Shown here: positions 53,330 through 59,105 of the stretch, piece by piece
Numbering within the stretch: the stretch's first letter is position 1
Layout: every line of letters starts with the position of its first letter
Virus record (IMG/VR): IMGVR_UViG_3300009169_000025
Span: 1 to 59,105 of that record
Length of the DNA stretch: 59,105 bases
From: a virus
Strand: one strand, 5' to 3'
Made by a program: the position numbers and the translations under genes
The notes under the pieces: generated by a model
The model's input: the letters and a program-made list of their open reading frames with translations, nothing else
Database searches by the model: none
What the model was told of the DNA's origin: nothing

Positions 53330-53686
53330 TTACTCTATTTTTACCAGATTAATTTTCCAATAAACAGAAGGAGCAGAGTAGATTAGCATAAACTCTTTCT
53401 TGTTTTTATTCTTTCCTACTGTTAGAAATCTAACTTGTTTATTGTTTTTATCTGTACAGTAATAGACCATATAATCTTCTCCAAAAGGTTTTACTTTATA
53501 TACTGTAAAACCTATAATTACATTGTTTTCAGCAATAGCAATTTCATGGTTATTCAGTACTACAACTCCTCTAGTTGGAATTATTTCCCATGAGTCAGCT
53601 AATCTTATCTGTTTCTTATCAAAACTGTAGACTTGGCTAAAACAATGGGTACTGAAGACTAATAATAATAATATTATTTTTTTCAT
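53330..53686 (-). CDS. exported 118-aa protein with Bacteroidota signal peptide
   Basis: 118 aa. The first 18 residues (MKKIILLLLVFSTHCFSQ) are a signal peptide of the kind seen in Flavobacteriia and relatives, with likely cleavage after FS or FSQ. The mature part is beta-rich (EIAIAENNVIIGFTVYKV, YMVYYCTDKNN, EFMLIYSAPSVYW). No family recognised. An exported protein inside a replication operon, between polymerase and helicase genes, is odd; possible uses are superinfection exclusion or envelope modification early in infection. Confidence 0.72.
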   Translation of the reverse strand: MKKIILLLLVFSTHCFSQVYSFDKKQIRLADSWEIIPTRGVVVLNNHEIAIAENNVIIGFTVYKVKPFGEDYMVYYCTDKNNKQVRFLTVGKNKNKKEFMLIYSAPSVYWKINLVKIE

Positions 53687-53689
53687 AAT

Positions 53690-55585
53690 TTAATGTGCTT
53701 CTGCATAGTTTTTACCAATATCAATACTAATTCCTAATGGTACATTAAGACACAGTGTTTGATTAGTGAGTTCTATGGCTTTGTTAAGTTTTTCTTTTAT
53801 TGATTCTTGGTCTTCTTTTAAGAAACCAAATCCAATCTCATCATGATACTGCAAGCTTATCTTAATGCCTTGTTTTCTCACATTTCTAATGTGAGTATCA
53901 AAGCAGAAAACTCCTGTACCTTGATTGAGAGTACTGAATCTATCTTTTGGTTGTCTTAATGAATACCAAAATCCACTGACAGGGTTGTATAGCCACATTT
54001 GCCCTCTAACCTCTTTGTAAACAGTGTCATTGACAACTTGTTTTACAGACTTATTTCTTTCCCAGTAAATCTTATGTAGCAATGAAGCATCTTCTAATGA
54101 CATACCTGTAGTTAAGGCAATCTTAGGTGGGCCTGCTCCATAAATACCTGAAAAGTTTACCACTTTAGCCTTGCTTCTAACTTTCTTGTAAGATGTACCT
54201 TGTTCTCCTTTTGTGGCTTCAAAAAGCTTATGCTCATTGACCTGTTCAGGTGTAAGCATACCTGATAGTACAGCAATATCAAGATGAGGGTCAAACCCTG
54301 GCACTCTCATTTGTGTTACATAATCAGGATCATAAAAATACATGTAGTGTTGTTTAGTAGTATCTTCCAATGAAGACATATCACTACCACAAAAGAGATG
54401 GTTATCATCAGGTGCTATGATAGCTCCTCTGATTTCTTTACCATAAGGTTTATCTACACCAGGTAGATTAGCAACAGGCTTTTTATGTTTAAATCTAAGA
54501 GTATTGGTAAACCCAGCTATCTGAGCTTGCATTTTACCTTGCTCATTAGAGCATTCTAGAAATCCATTTAGAACACCAACTCTATGTTGAAGCATAAATA
54601 ATCCCTTTAGATTTTCAAGAACAGGGTGTGTTTCAGCTAGCACTATAATGTTAGGGCATAGCTTCTTATCCTTATCTTGTATCTGAGGTATTGCTCTAGT
54701 ACTATCCCTTTCTTTTACATAGTTGAATACTGTAGGTCTCCAGCCTAAGCTGAATAACCAAGACTTTAACTGTGTAGTTGAGGTAGGATTGGGTTCTTCT
54801 GTGGATTTAAGTATAGAAATTTCTCCTTCAAAGTCTGCTTCTAAATCATTATCAGCTAGAAGTTCTAACCAAGCTATGCCGGCCTTGGTCAATTCCTCTT
54901 TAACTGTGTACATTTTAGAAGGTTTCTTCTTAGAGGTATATTTCTCTACTTTGGGCATTGCAACTGCAAGATTAGCTTTCCTTTCATCTACAAGAGTATG
55001 AAGACTAGCCAATGTTTCTTTACAATATGCCCTGTCAATACTTAGTGGATTTGCTTCTTGTTCTGCAGCACAATCTAATTTCCAAGTTAGATAGGCCATA
55101 AGTCTATGATAATCCTCACTCTGATATATTTCTTTCAAATAATTGATGAAATTACCAAGAATGATACTATTAATCACAACATCTGTTCTACATCTATTGA
55201 TGTAATCTTCAGTGTCTAGGTTTTCCCAATCTGTGATTACTGGTTTAGATACTCCAACTCTCTCTCCCCATACTTCTAAGCCATGTTCTGCTTCATTTGG
55301 GTATAAATACCAAGACAAAGCTAAAGTGTCTATTACTTGGCCTGTATGTTTGTAACCTGTAAGCTTTTCAATAGCAGGGAAATCATATCTCTTGACATTA
55401 TGACCTACAAGTAAAGCTTGACCACTTAAGAAATTAGCCAATTCCCAAGGATTTGTAATAACAGTTTCCCCTAGTAATTGGTTGTCTTCATAAGTGTGAG
55501 CTACAAGGCAGTGAAGTCTAGTAAGTTGTTGAAGTAAACCATCAGTTTCTATATCAAATATGGTGTATCTCATTTCTTTTTCCAT
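53690..55585 (-). CDS. family A DNA polymerase with 3'-5' exonuclease domain
   Basis: 631 aa. The proofreading domain shows Exo I (FDIETDG, D11/E13), Exo II (GHNVKRYDFP, D68) and an Exo III-like YINRCRTDV (D135). The polymerase domain has motif A as FCGSDMSSLED (D402), motif B as KVVNFSGIYGAG (Y482, G483) and motif C as LQYHDEIGF (H581, D582, E583). It is about the size of T7-type phage polymerases. It is the main replicative polymerase candidate, with primase, helicase and SSB-like protein downstream in the operon. The start overlaps the preceding membrane-protein gene by 16 nt; M5 (MRYTIFDIE) would also serve. Confidence 0.93.
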   Translation of the reverse strand: MEKEMRYTIFDIETDGLLQQLTRLHCLVAHTYEDNQLLGETVITNPWELANFLSGQALLVGHNVKRYDFPAIEKLTGYKHTGQVIDTLALSWYLYPNEAEHGLEVWGERVGVSKPVITDWENLDTEDYINRCRTDVVINSIILGNFINYLKEIYQSEDYHRLMAYLTWKLDCAAEQEANPLSIDRAYCKETLASLHTLVDERKANLAVAMPKVEKYTSKKKPSKMYTVKEELTKAGIAWLELLADNDLEADFEGEISILKSTEEPNPTSTTQLKSWLFSLGWRPTVFNYVKERDSTRAIPQIQDKDKKLCPNIIVLAETHPVLENLKGLFMLQHRVGVLNGFLECSNEQGKMQAQIAGFTNTLRFKHKKPVANLPGVDKPYGKEIRGAIIAPDDNHLFCGSDMSSLEDTTKQHYMYFYDPDYVTQMRVPGFDPHLDIAVLSGMLTPEQVNEHKLFEATKGEQGTSYKKVRSKAKVVNFSGIYGAGPPKIALTTGMSLEDASLLHKIYWERNKSVKQVVNDTVYKEVRGQMWLYNPVSGFWYSLRQPKDRFSTLNQGTGVFCFDTHIRNVRKQGIKISLQYHDEIGFGFLKEDQESIKEKLNKAIELTNQTLCLNVPLGISIDIGKNYAEAH

Positions 55586-55788
55586 TTAAAGATTAGCAAT
55601 GTAGCTAATATGAGAATAATAAGAGGTTCTAAAATTACAAAGAGATAAATATTCAATTCTTCATAAGTACAACCTAATTTATCAGCATAGAATTGAATGC
55701 AGTCACAACACCAATTAAAGAAACCATTCATAGAATGTTGACTTATTAAATCAGAGTATAACTCTGATGAAGAATTAAAATGTTTCAT
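55570..55788 (-). CDS. 72-aa protein with C-terminal membrane helix
   Basis: 72 aa. A soluble N-terminal part with CCDCIQFYADKLGC, then one C-terminal membrane helix (LFVILEPLIILILATLLIF) ending in KWKKK, so a tail-anchored layout. The four cysteines may bind metal. It starts 2 nt after the preceding gene. No family recognised. Confidence 0.62.
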   Translation of the reverse strand: MKHFNSSSELYSDLISQHSMNGFFNWCCDCIQFYADKLGCTYEELNIYLFVILEPLIILILATLLIFKWKKK

Positions 55789-55790
55789 AA

Positions 55791-56192
55791 TTAAAAATTA
55801 AATAGATTTCTTTCTTCCATTTCTTTTAAGGCTTTCTCTGCCATAGGCTTAATTAAATAAGCACCTAGCACTTCTAAAGCTCTTTCTCTTCTCTCATCTA
55901 CAGTGAGTATGTATTCATTAACTAAAGCTCTTTCTACTCTCTCTTGCATAACAAATAATTTGTTAGTGGCATCTTTAGCAGATTGACCATCAACAGCATC
56001 CTGAACTTGAAAAACTTTTACAATAAATTCTTCAAATTTAGTTTTGCCATTTTTTAAGAAAGATTTGATAGAGCCATAAAGATACCCTTGTGTTTCTAAG
56101 AACTCAATTTTCTCAATAATAAGCTGTAATAGCACTACAAATTGAAGGTTGTGATCTTGCTCTTTCTTTTTAAGTTCTTCTTTAGTTAACAT
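55791..56192 (-). CDS. unknown 133-aa helical protein
   Basis: 133 aa, almost entirely helical and charged (LTKEELKKKEQDHNLQFV, FVMQERVERALVNEYI, AEKALKEMEERNLF); probably a coiled-coil or four-helix bundle. Overlaps the first gene of the operon by 11 nt. No function recognised. Confidence 0.65.
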   Translation of the reverse strand: MLTKEELKKKEQDHNLQFVVLLQLIIEKIEFLETQGYLYGSIKSFLKNGKTKFEEFIVKVFQVQDAVDGQSAKDATNKLFVMQERVERALVNEYILTVDERRERALEVLGAYLIKPMAEKALKEMEERNLFNF

Positions 56193-56475
56193 AGTCTATT
56201 TGATTGATAAACAGGTTATTGTAAGTTCTCCCATGTTTCTCAGAACCAATGAAAACAAAACCAATATTGATTTCATCTCCTTTTCTAATTCCTATCTTTT
56301 CAATTCTAGCTATTACAGCATCTCTAACTTCAAAGAAAGCTTTTTGTTCATCTTCAGTAGTTACTGTGACAATAGCTCTTTTTTTAGTTGGTTTACCTTC
56401 TACTATAATAAGCTCAGGTTTTGACATTCCTTCAAAATACCCTACAAAAGGGGTTAAATTCTTCTTTGCACTCAT
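56182..56475 (-). CDS. DUF3127/OB-fold-like protein, first gene of the replication operon
   Basis: 97 aa from MSAKKNLTPF. The pattern KKRAIVTVTTEDEQKAFFEV, RIEKIGIRKGDEINIGFVF and a final YNNLFINQIDYV matches the DUF3127 type of small OB-fold proteins of Bacteroidota, probably binding single-stranded DNA. A longer frame reaches an ATG at 56526, but a TATATTTG promoter box lies inside that extension and the extra residues (MPIFVTLNFLLTLIYL) look like an untranslated AT-rich leader, so I take the downstream ATG. Confidence 0.65.
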   Translation of the reverse strand: MSAKKNLTPFVGYFEGMSKPELIIVEGKPTKKRAIVTVTTEDEQKAFFEVRDAVIARIEKIGIRKGDEINIGFVFIGSEKHGRTYNNLFINQIDYVN

Positions 56476-56513
56476 GGCTAAATAAATAAGGGTTAATAAA
56501 AAATTAAGGGTTA

Positions 56514-56521
56514 CAAATATA
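56514..56521 (-). promoter_or_regulatory. promoter box TATATTTG of the replication operon
   Basis: TATATTTGTAA on the - strand matches the Bacteroidota -7 consensus TAnnTTTG and repeats the box at 36024-36031. It lies 39 nt before the chosen start of the first replication gene and right after the terminator of the preceding gene, which is where an operon promoter is expected. A TTTG at 56535-56538 is closer than the usual -33 spacing. Confidence 0.65.
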
Positions 56522-56540
56522 GGCATACCCTAAGCAAATA

Positions 56541-56573
56541 AAAAAAGAGAGTGAGGAAAAATCCGCACTCTCT
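56541..56573 (-). terminator. intrinsic terminator after the 213-aa gene
   Basis: On the - strand GAGAGTG(C)GG, loop ATTTTT, CC(T)CACTCTC, then TTTTTTT: a 9-pair stem with one internal mismatch and a seven-T run. It starts 11 nt after the stop of the 213-aa gene. One of the few CG dinucleotides of the window is in the stem. Confidence 0.9.
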
Positions 56574-56583
56574 CAACTTTTAA

Positions 56584-57225
56584 TTACATGGCATCTTGGC
56601 CTGCAGGAATACTTCCAGCAACACCTACCATTTCTACTTTAATAGCAGCAGAAGCATAATAATCAGCATGATCTGAAGTTCTTAAATCAGAATCTTCAGT
56701 AGCAGTATTCTTAAAGAATGTTGCTTTGTACTGAACTTTCCCATTAGGGTCTAAAATCAAGCTACCTGCTTGTGGATGACCTACTGGGTATCTTACTACT
56801 TGTTTGTCTGCAATAGCATCCATTGTAGTCAAACCTGCAGTAATTGCATAGTTTTGACTATCAGTAGTGATTGGTCTGTTTGCTAATACCTTACAGATAG
56901 TAGCAGTTGGAACCAAGGCTAACTTAGCAGCAACAGTTTCTGAGGTAGAACCTACAGGAACATCAACCCAAGCTACTCTTTTCTCTTCAGAAGTAAATTC
57001 TTGTTCTGAAAATCCAAATTCAGCATTACTGAAAGGGTTGTCTTGCATGTTGTTGCTTACAGACTTTGATGGGTAATAACTCTTAGTAGTTACAGTCTGT
57101 TTGATTTCTGCTGTAAGAGTTCCCTCTTTTTGATAAGCAGTTGCATGTACTCTAGAAATTTCTAAAGAACCTTTGCTCATTTCTTTTCTTACTCTGTTTT
57201 CTGTGTTTGAAACTTGTGTATTCAT
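56584..57225 (-). CDS. unknown 213-aa protein with own leader and terminator
   Basis: 213 aa from MNTQVSNTENRV. Beta-rich: SLEISRVHATAYQKEGTLTAEIKQTVTTKS in the first part (quoted here as two pieces SLEISRVHATAYQKEG and TLTAEIKQTV), SEEKRVAWVDVPVGS, ATICKVLANRPITT, and an Ala-rich C-terminus with ASAAIKVEMVGVAGS. No family recognised. It has a structured leader and a strong terminator, so it is a single-gene transcript and may be abundant. The frame continues upstream to a GTG at 57408, but that part runs through the structured leader and reads as non-protein sequence, so I take the ATG at 57225. Confidence 0.72.
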   Translation of the reverse strand: MNTQVSNTENRVRKEMSKGSLEISRVHATAYQKEGTLTAEIKQTVTTKSYYPSKSVSNNMQDNPFSNAEFGFSEQEFTSEEKRVAWVDVPVGSTSETVAAKLALVPTATICKVLANRPITTDSQNYAITAGLTTMDAIADKQVVRYPVGHPQAGSLILDPNGKVQYKATFFKNTATEDSDLRTSDHADYYASAAIKVEMVGVAGSIPAGQDAM

Positions 57226-57337
57226 AATGTGTTTTATTGTTCTACATACTTTATAGGAAGGCAATAACCTATTCCATACATAGAGATTTGATTTAATTTT
57301 TAGTTTTGCCTTTTTAGTTAAAAAACTATTCAACTTG

Positions 57338-57432
57338 TACCTCAGATTCCCCGCAGGGCTTTGAACCTCTGAATAGCCCAAACTACAAATACTACAATCT
57401 ATCCGCACTAGATCATACTATGTTCAGAGGTA
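57338..57432 (-). promoter_or_regulatory. structured leader with two competing stems
   Basis: On the - strand a perfect 9-bp stem ACCTCTGAA (57431-57423) with TTCAGAGGT (57373-57365) encloses 49 nt. The same 5' strand can instead pair as TACCTC with GAGGTA (57343-57338), and GGGCT can pair with AGCCC inside. The two outer stems exclude each other, as in riboswitches or attenuators. It lies between the tmRNA and the 213-aa gene. It does not fold as a tRNA. No known ligand class recognised. Confidence 0.45.
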
Positions 57433-57493
57433 TAAATACCACACATAGTTTTGATACAATAGATATAAGAAACCATGTTGATTAGGTTTGTAG

Positions 57494-57926
57494 TGGAGAT
57501 GGTGGGAGTTGAACCCACGTTACCTGGACATCTCAAAATAAAGATTTATTACAGCTTTTGTGAATTCTTTTTCTGATTTTAATTTAGGGAGTAGTCAAAA
57601 ACAACCCTGAATACTTTTGTTTTAATTCTTTAAGTTAGAATAGGGCCAACTGTAAACAGCAAGCCTCCACCATTCAGTTTTATCCCAAACTGACAAAAGG
57701 GAGTATTAACTTCAACCTAAGTTATGGTCCTAATCTTTGGCTTAGGCAGCCACAGCTAACTCTACCTCTTCTGAAGTAGAAATCAAGTTGTGAACAACTT
57801 GCATATTAGCTTGTATTTGAGCATTCTCTGAAATGTTGCCATTTATTGAAATTTCACCTTAGTTTACAGTTATCTCTCTGGCTGAATCTTTAAATCTACT
57901 ATGGCAGGTCAAAACCCGGCATCCCC
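57494..57926 (-). ncRNA. ssrA: tmRNA (transfer-messenger RNA) with 32-codon tag
   Basis: Acceptor 5' strand GGGGATG (from 57926) pairs with CATCTCC near 57495-57501 (one G-U), then discriminator A; CCA is not encoded (CTA follows). After the acceptor comes the tmRNA-type GGGTTTTGACC. The T arm is GTGGG-TTCAACT-CCCAC, adjacent to the acceptor. Helix P2 forms from TAAAGATT and AATCTTTA. The tag frame can be read from GGC at 57840 to TAA at 57742: it begins GNISENAQIQ and ends EEVELAVAA, a hydrophobic C-terminus like the ALAA degradation signal. CCTAAG/CTTAGG and CAGTTT/AAACTG stems after the stop fit the pseudoknots. tmRNA with SmpB (host-encoded) rescues stalled ribosomes and tags the peptide for proteolysis. 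Confidence 0.92.
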
Positions 57927-57939
57927 TTATATGCTTGTC

Positions 57940-58555
57940 TTTCCAAGCTGTCAACTTTCTTATAAACCCTTAATGTGCACACCACAAGAAACTGGGAAAG
58001 TGTTGTTTCTACATTACAAAGCTTCTCTGCTAGCTTGACTTACAGTCTGCAGCGGTCCACTTATATCAAAAAGTCTTAATCTTGTTTATACTCTACTCAG
58101 GACATCAGTTTAGAAGGCTGAGCCAATTCAGAGACCAGGAATAGTTACTAACCGGATAAAATTTATAACTAATGGATAGCTTCCTGAAGCTTCTCTATCC
58201 TGATTAAGACTTAAAAGGTAAAACAATTCATATCCGGCTTTATAGCTAAGAATGGTAGAACTTAGCATCACATAGTCGGTTTTATTGGCTATTGGCTTCA
58301 ATGAATTGTCTGTGGGAATAATGAACAGGGTCCTATCAAGCTAGTGTTGGCTAACAAGAAGAAAAGTTAAAAGCTTACCCTACTAAACTCTAGGTTTTTT
58401 TTCATAGGCTACCAACACTCTATAGATACTTTAAGAAGACTTTTCTTGTAAGGCTTATTCATTATATATTATTGTTGGATAATAAGAGAAGGAAAAGGAT
58501 GCTCAATAAGAGTCTAACTCCTTTCCTAATCTCATTGTCAAATTTAATCCAACCT
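57940..58555 (-). ncRNA. candidate large structured noncoding RNA next to the tmRNA
   Basis: About 600 nt with no reading frame of about 60 codons or more and many compatible perfect stems on the - strand: 58412-58419 with 58343-58350 (8 bp); 58301-58309 with 58223-58231 (9 bp), enclosing 58261-58266 with 58245-58250 (6 bp); 58203-58212 with 58071-58080 (10 bp, 11 with the next C-G), enclosing a three-hairpin multiloop (58195-58200 with 58174-58179; 58166-58171 with 58142-58147; 58118-58122 with 58096-58100). The 5' end is a long imperfect hairpin (about 58480-58555) and the 3' end carries GCTTG-GAAAGA-CAAGC near the tmRNA. A TAAATTTG box lies at 58539-58546. RNase P and group I intron signatures are absent. 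Large ornate RNAs (ROOL, GOLLD) are known from phages beside tRNA/tmRNA genes. Confidence 0.65.
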
Positions 58556-58559
58556 AAAT

Positions 58560-58820
58560 TTAATTTATAGCCATTCTAGATTTAAGAGTATTGGTGTTCT
58601 CTTGTAATATGGCATATTCTTTTTCTATCTTTCTCATGTCTTGTTCTCTCATTCTAGAAAGACTTTGACCTATAGAAAGAATGATCTGATTTTGTTGTTC
58701 AGTAGTAAAATCTCTTCTTAAAAGATATACTACTTTATCTACATAGTCTTCCTGTATTTCAGGTTCAGGAGACATAACTGCAGATATTCTTGATCTTAAT
58801 GATTGTAAAAACTTCTTCAT
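58560..58820 (-). CDS. unknown 86-aa helical protein
   Basis: 86 aa, basic N-terminus (MKKFLQSLRSRISAV), acidic linker (PEPEIQEDYVDKVVY) and a long charged helix (LSRMREQDMRKIEKEYAIL) likely to form a coiled coil. Its stop lies just before the candidate structured RNA. No family recognised. Confidence 0.6.
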   Translation of the reverse strand: MKKFLQSLRSRISAVMSPEPEIQEDYVDKVVYLLRRDFTTEQQNQIILSIGQSLSRMREQDMRKIEKEYAILQENTNTLKSRMAIN

Positions 58821-58856
58821 GATAAATTCTTTTGATTAGGGATTAGTGATTAAAAA

Positions 58857-58880
58857 ATTAAGGGTATTTCTACCCTTAAT
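58857..58880 (-). terminator. intrinsic terminator after the 64-aa gene
   Basis: Perfect 10-bp stem (58857-58866 with 58871-58880, ATTAAGGGTA/TACCCTTAAT) with a 4-nt loop; on the - strand it includes the TAA stop of the 64-aa gene and is followed by TTTTTTAATC. Confidence 0.88.
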
Positions 58881-59070
58881 ATTCTTTCTTTTTAAAACCT
58901 ACAGCTTCTATGCTTAAAACTCTAGGATTAATACCAGCTACATATTTTACAGCCATAACTAATCTCTTAGCAAGGATGTTTCTATGAGGGTTTGATGAAG
59001 CCTCTAATGTAGCCATTTTAAAGTGTGTTCTTTTCTGTGCCATTGTAGTAATTGGATTAAAAATAGACAT
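58876..59070 (-). CDS. unknown 64-aa basic protein
   Basis: 64 aa, basic (MAQKRTHFKMATLEASSN, AKRLVMAVKYVAGI, AVGFKKKEY). It may start at MSIFNP (59070) or at MAQKRT (59043); both lie downstream of a promoter-like box. It has its own terminator. The composition suits a small DNA- or RNA-binding protein, but no family is recognised. Confidence 0.6.
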   Translation of the reverse strand: MSIFNPITTMAQKRTHFKMATLEASSNPHRNILAKRLVMAVKYVAGINPRVLSIEAVGFKKKEY

Positions 59071-59083
59071 ATAACTTACTTGT

Positions 59084-59091
59084 CAAAATTA
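59084..59091 (-). promoter_or_regulatory. promoter-like box TAATTTTG
   Basis: TAATTTTG on the - strand fits TAnnTTTG and lies 14 nt before the first possible start of the 64-aa gene. The -33 element would fall at or beyond the window edge. AT-rich DNA gives such boxes by chance, so confidence is low. Confidence 0.35.
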
Positions 59092-59105
59092 GTGAGGGTT
59101 TTCCT

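Noticed and set aside
56476-56526. Upstream start of the DUF3127-like gene
   Set aside because: A promoter box lies inside this extension, so transcription probably starts after that ATG.
57226-57408. N-terminal extension of the 213-aa gene from a GTG
   Set aside because: It runs through the structured leader, and its translation (with VQSPAGNLRY) looks like RNA-gene sequence read as protein. The ATG at 57225 starts a normal protein.
57338-57432. A tRNA gene, suggested by GGTTCAAAG
   Set aside because: The T stem would have two mismatches and no acceptor stem can be formed.
57940-58555. RNase P RNA or a group I intron
   Set aside because: The conserved GAGGAAAGTC-type element of RNase P is absent. 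The group I core motifs are not found and no interrupted gene flanks the region.
1-59105. Alternative genetic code (amber or opal recoding), known in some crAss-like phages
   Set aside because: Genes end with TAA, TAG (12609-12611, 45066-45068) and TGA (42021-42023) at positions consistent with operon spacing, and large frames contain no in-frame stops.
1-59105. CRISPR arrays, insertion sequences or integrase genes
   Set aside because: No regularly spaced repeats, transposase or recombinase motifs were seen on either strand.

Overview
The window is part of an AT-rich (about one-third G+C, estimated) double-stranded DNA phage genome of the crAss-like type (Crassvirales), presumably infecting a member of the Bacteroidota. 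Four things support this. A giant protein carries the DFDVD metal-binding loop of the crAss-like virion RNA polymerase. It sits among very large virion and cargo-type proteins on the + strand, and a converging replication module occupies the - strand. Two well-placed TAnnTTTG promoter boxes fit Bacteroidota sigma factors. One exported protein has a typical Bacteroidota signal peptide. TAA, TAG and TGA all end genes, so the code is standard.

Layout. The + strand (14-32329) holds the end of the virion block: a ring/neck-like protein, a 2018-aa tail protein with a possible VWA/MIDAS domain, two cargo-like proteins, a 4624-aa virion RNA polymerase with a C-terminal zincin motif, and a 1932-aa protein with its own zincin motif and membrane segment. 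Three gene junctions share the same TAA-TT-ATGG signature. A bidirectional terminator at 32340-32367 separates the arms.

The - strand (56475 down to 32367) is a tightly packed replication and nucleotide-metabolism module with mostly overlapping genes. In order of transcription it runs: OB-fold-like protein, family A DNA polymerase, SF2 helicase, DnaB-type helicase, Sak4-like ATPase, HTH protein, SSB-like protein, TOPRIM primase, a UDG-fold protein without its catalytic motifs, a ubiquitin-like cassette (Ubl, E2-like, JAB, E1-like and an unknown protein), a Hjc-like resolvase, a PD-(D/E)XK exonuclease, small genes, an Nmad1/DUF1599 protein, an XRE regulator, a GroES-like protein, DNA ligase, MazG-like protein and a possible spanin.

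Upstream of this module, at 57226-58560, lies an RNA region: a phage tmRNA with an unusually long 32-codon tag, and next to it about 600 nt with no ORF of about 60 codons or more and many nested perfect stems, a candidate large ornate noncoding RNA. Small unknown genes lie around it.

A window-wide oddity is that the CG dinucleotide is almost absent (about 46 seen by eye where base composition predicts well over a thousand), yet most of the survivors are in CCGG, which occurs near its expected frequency.
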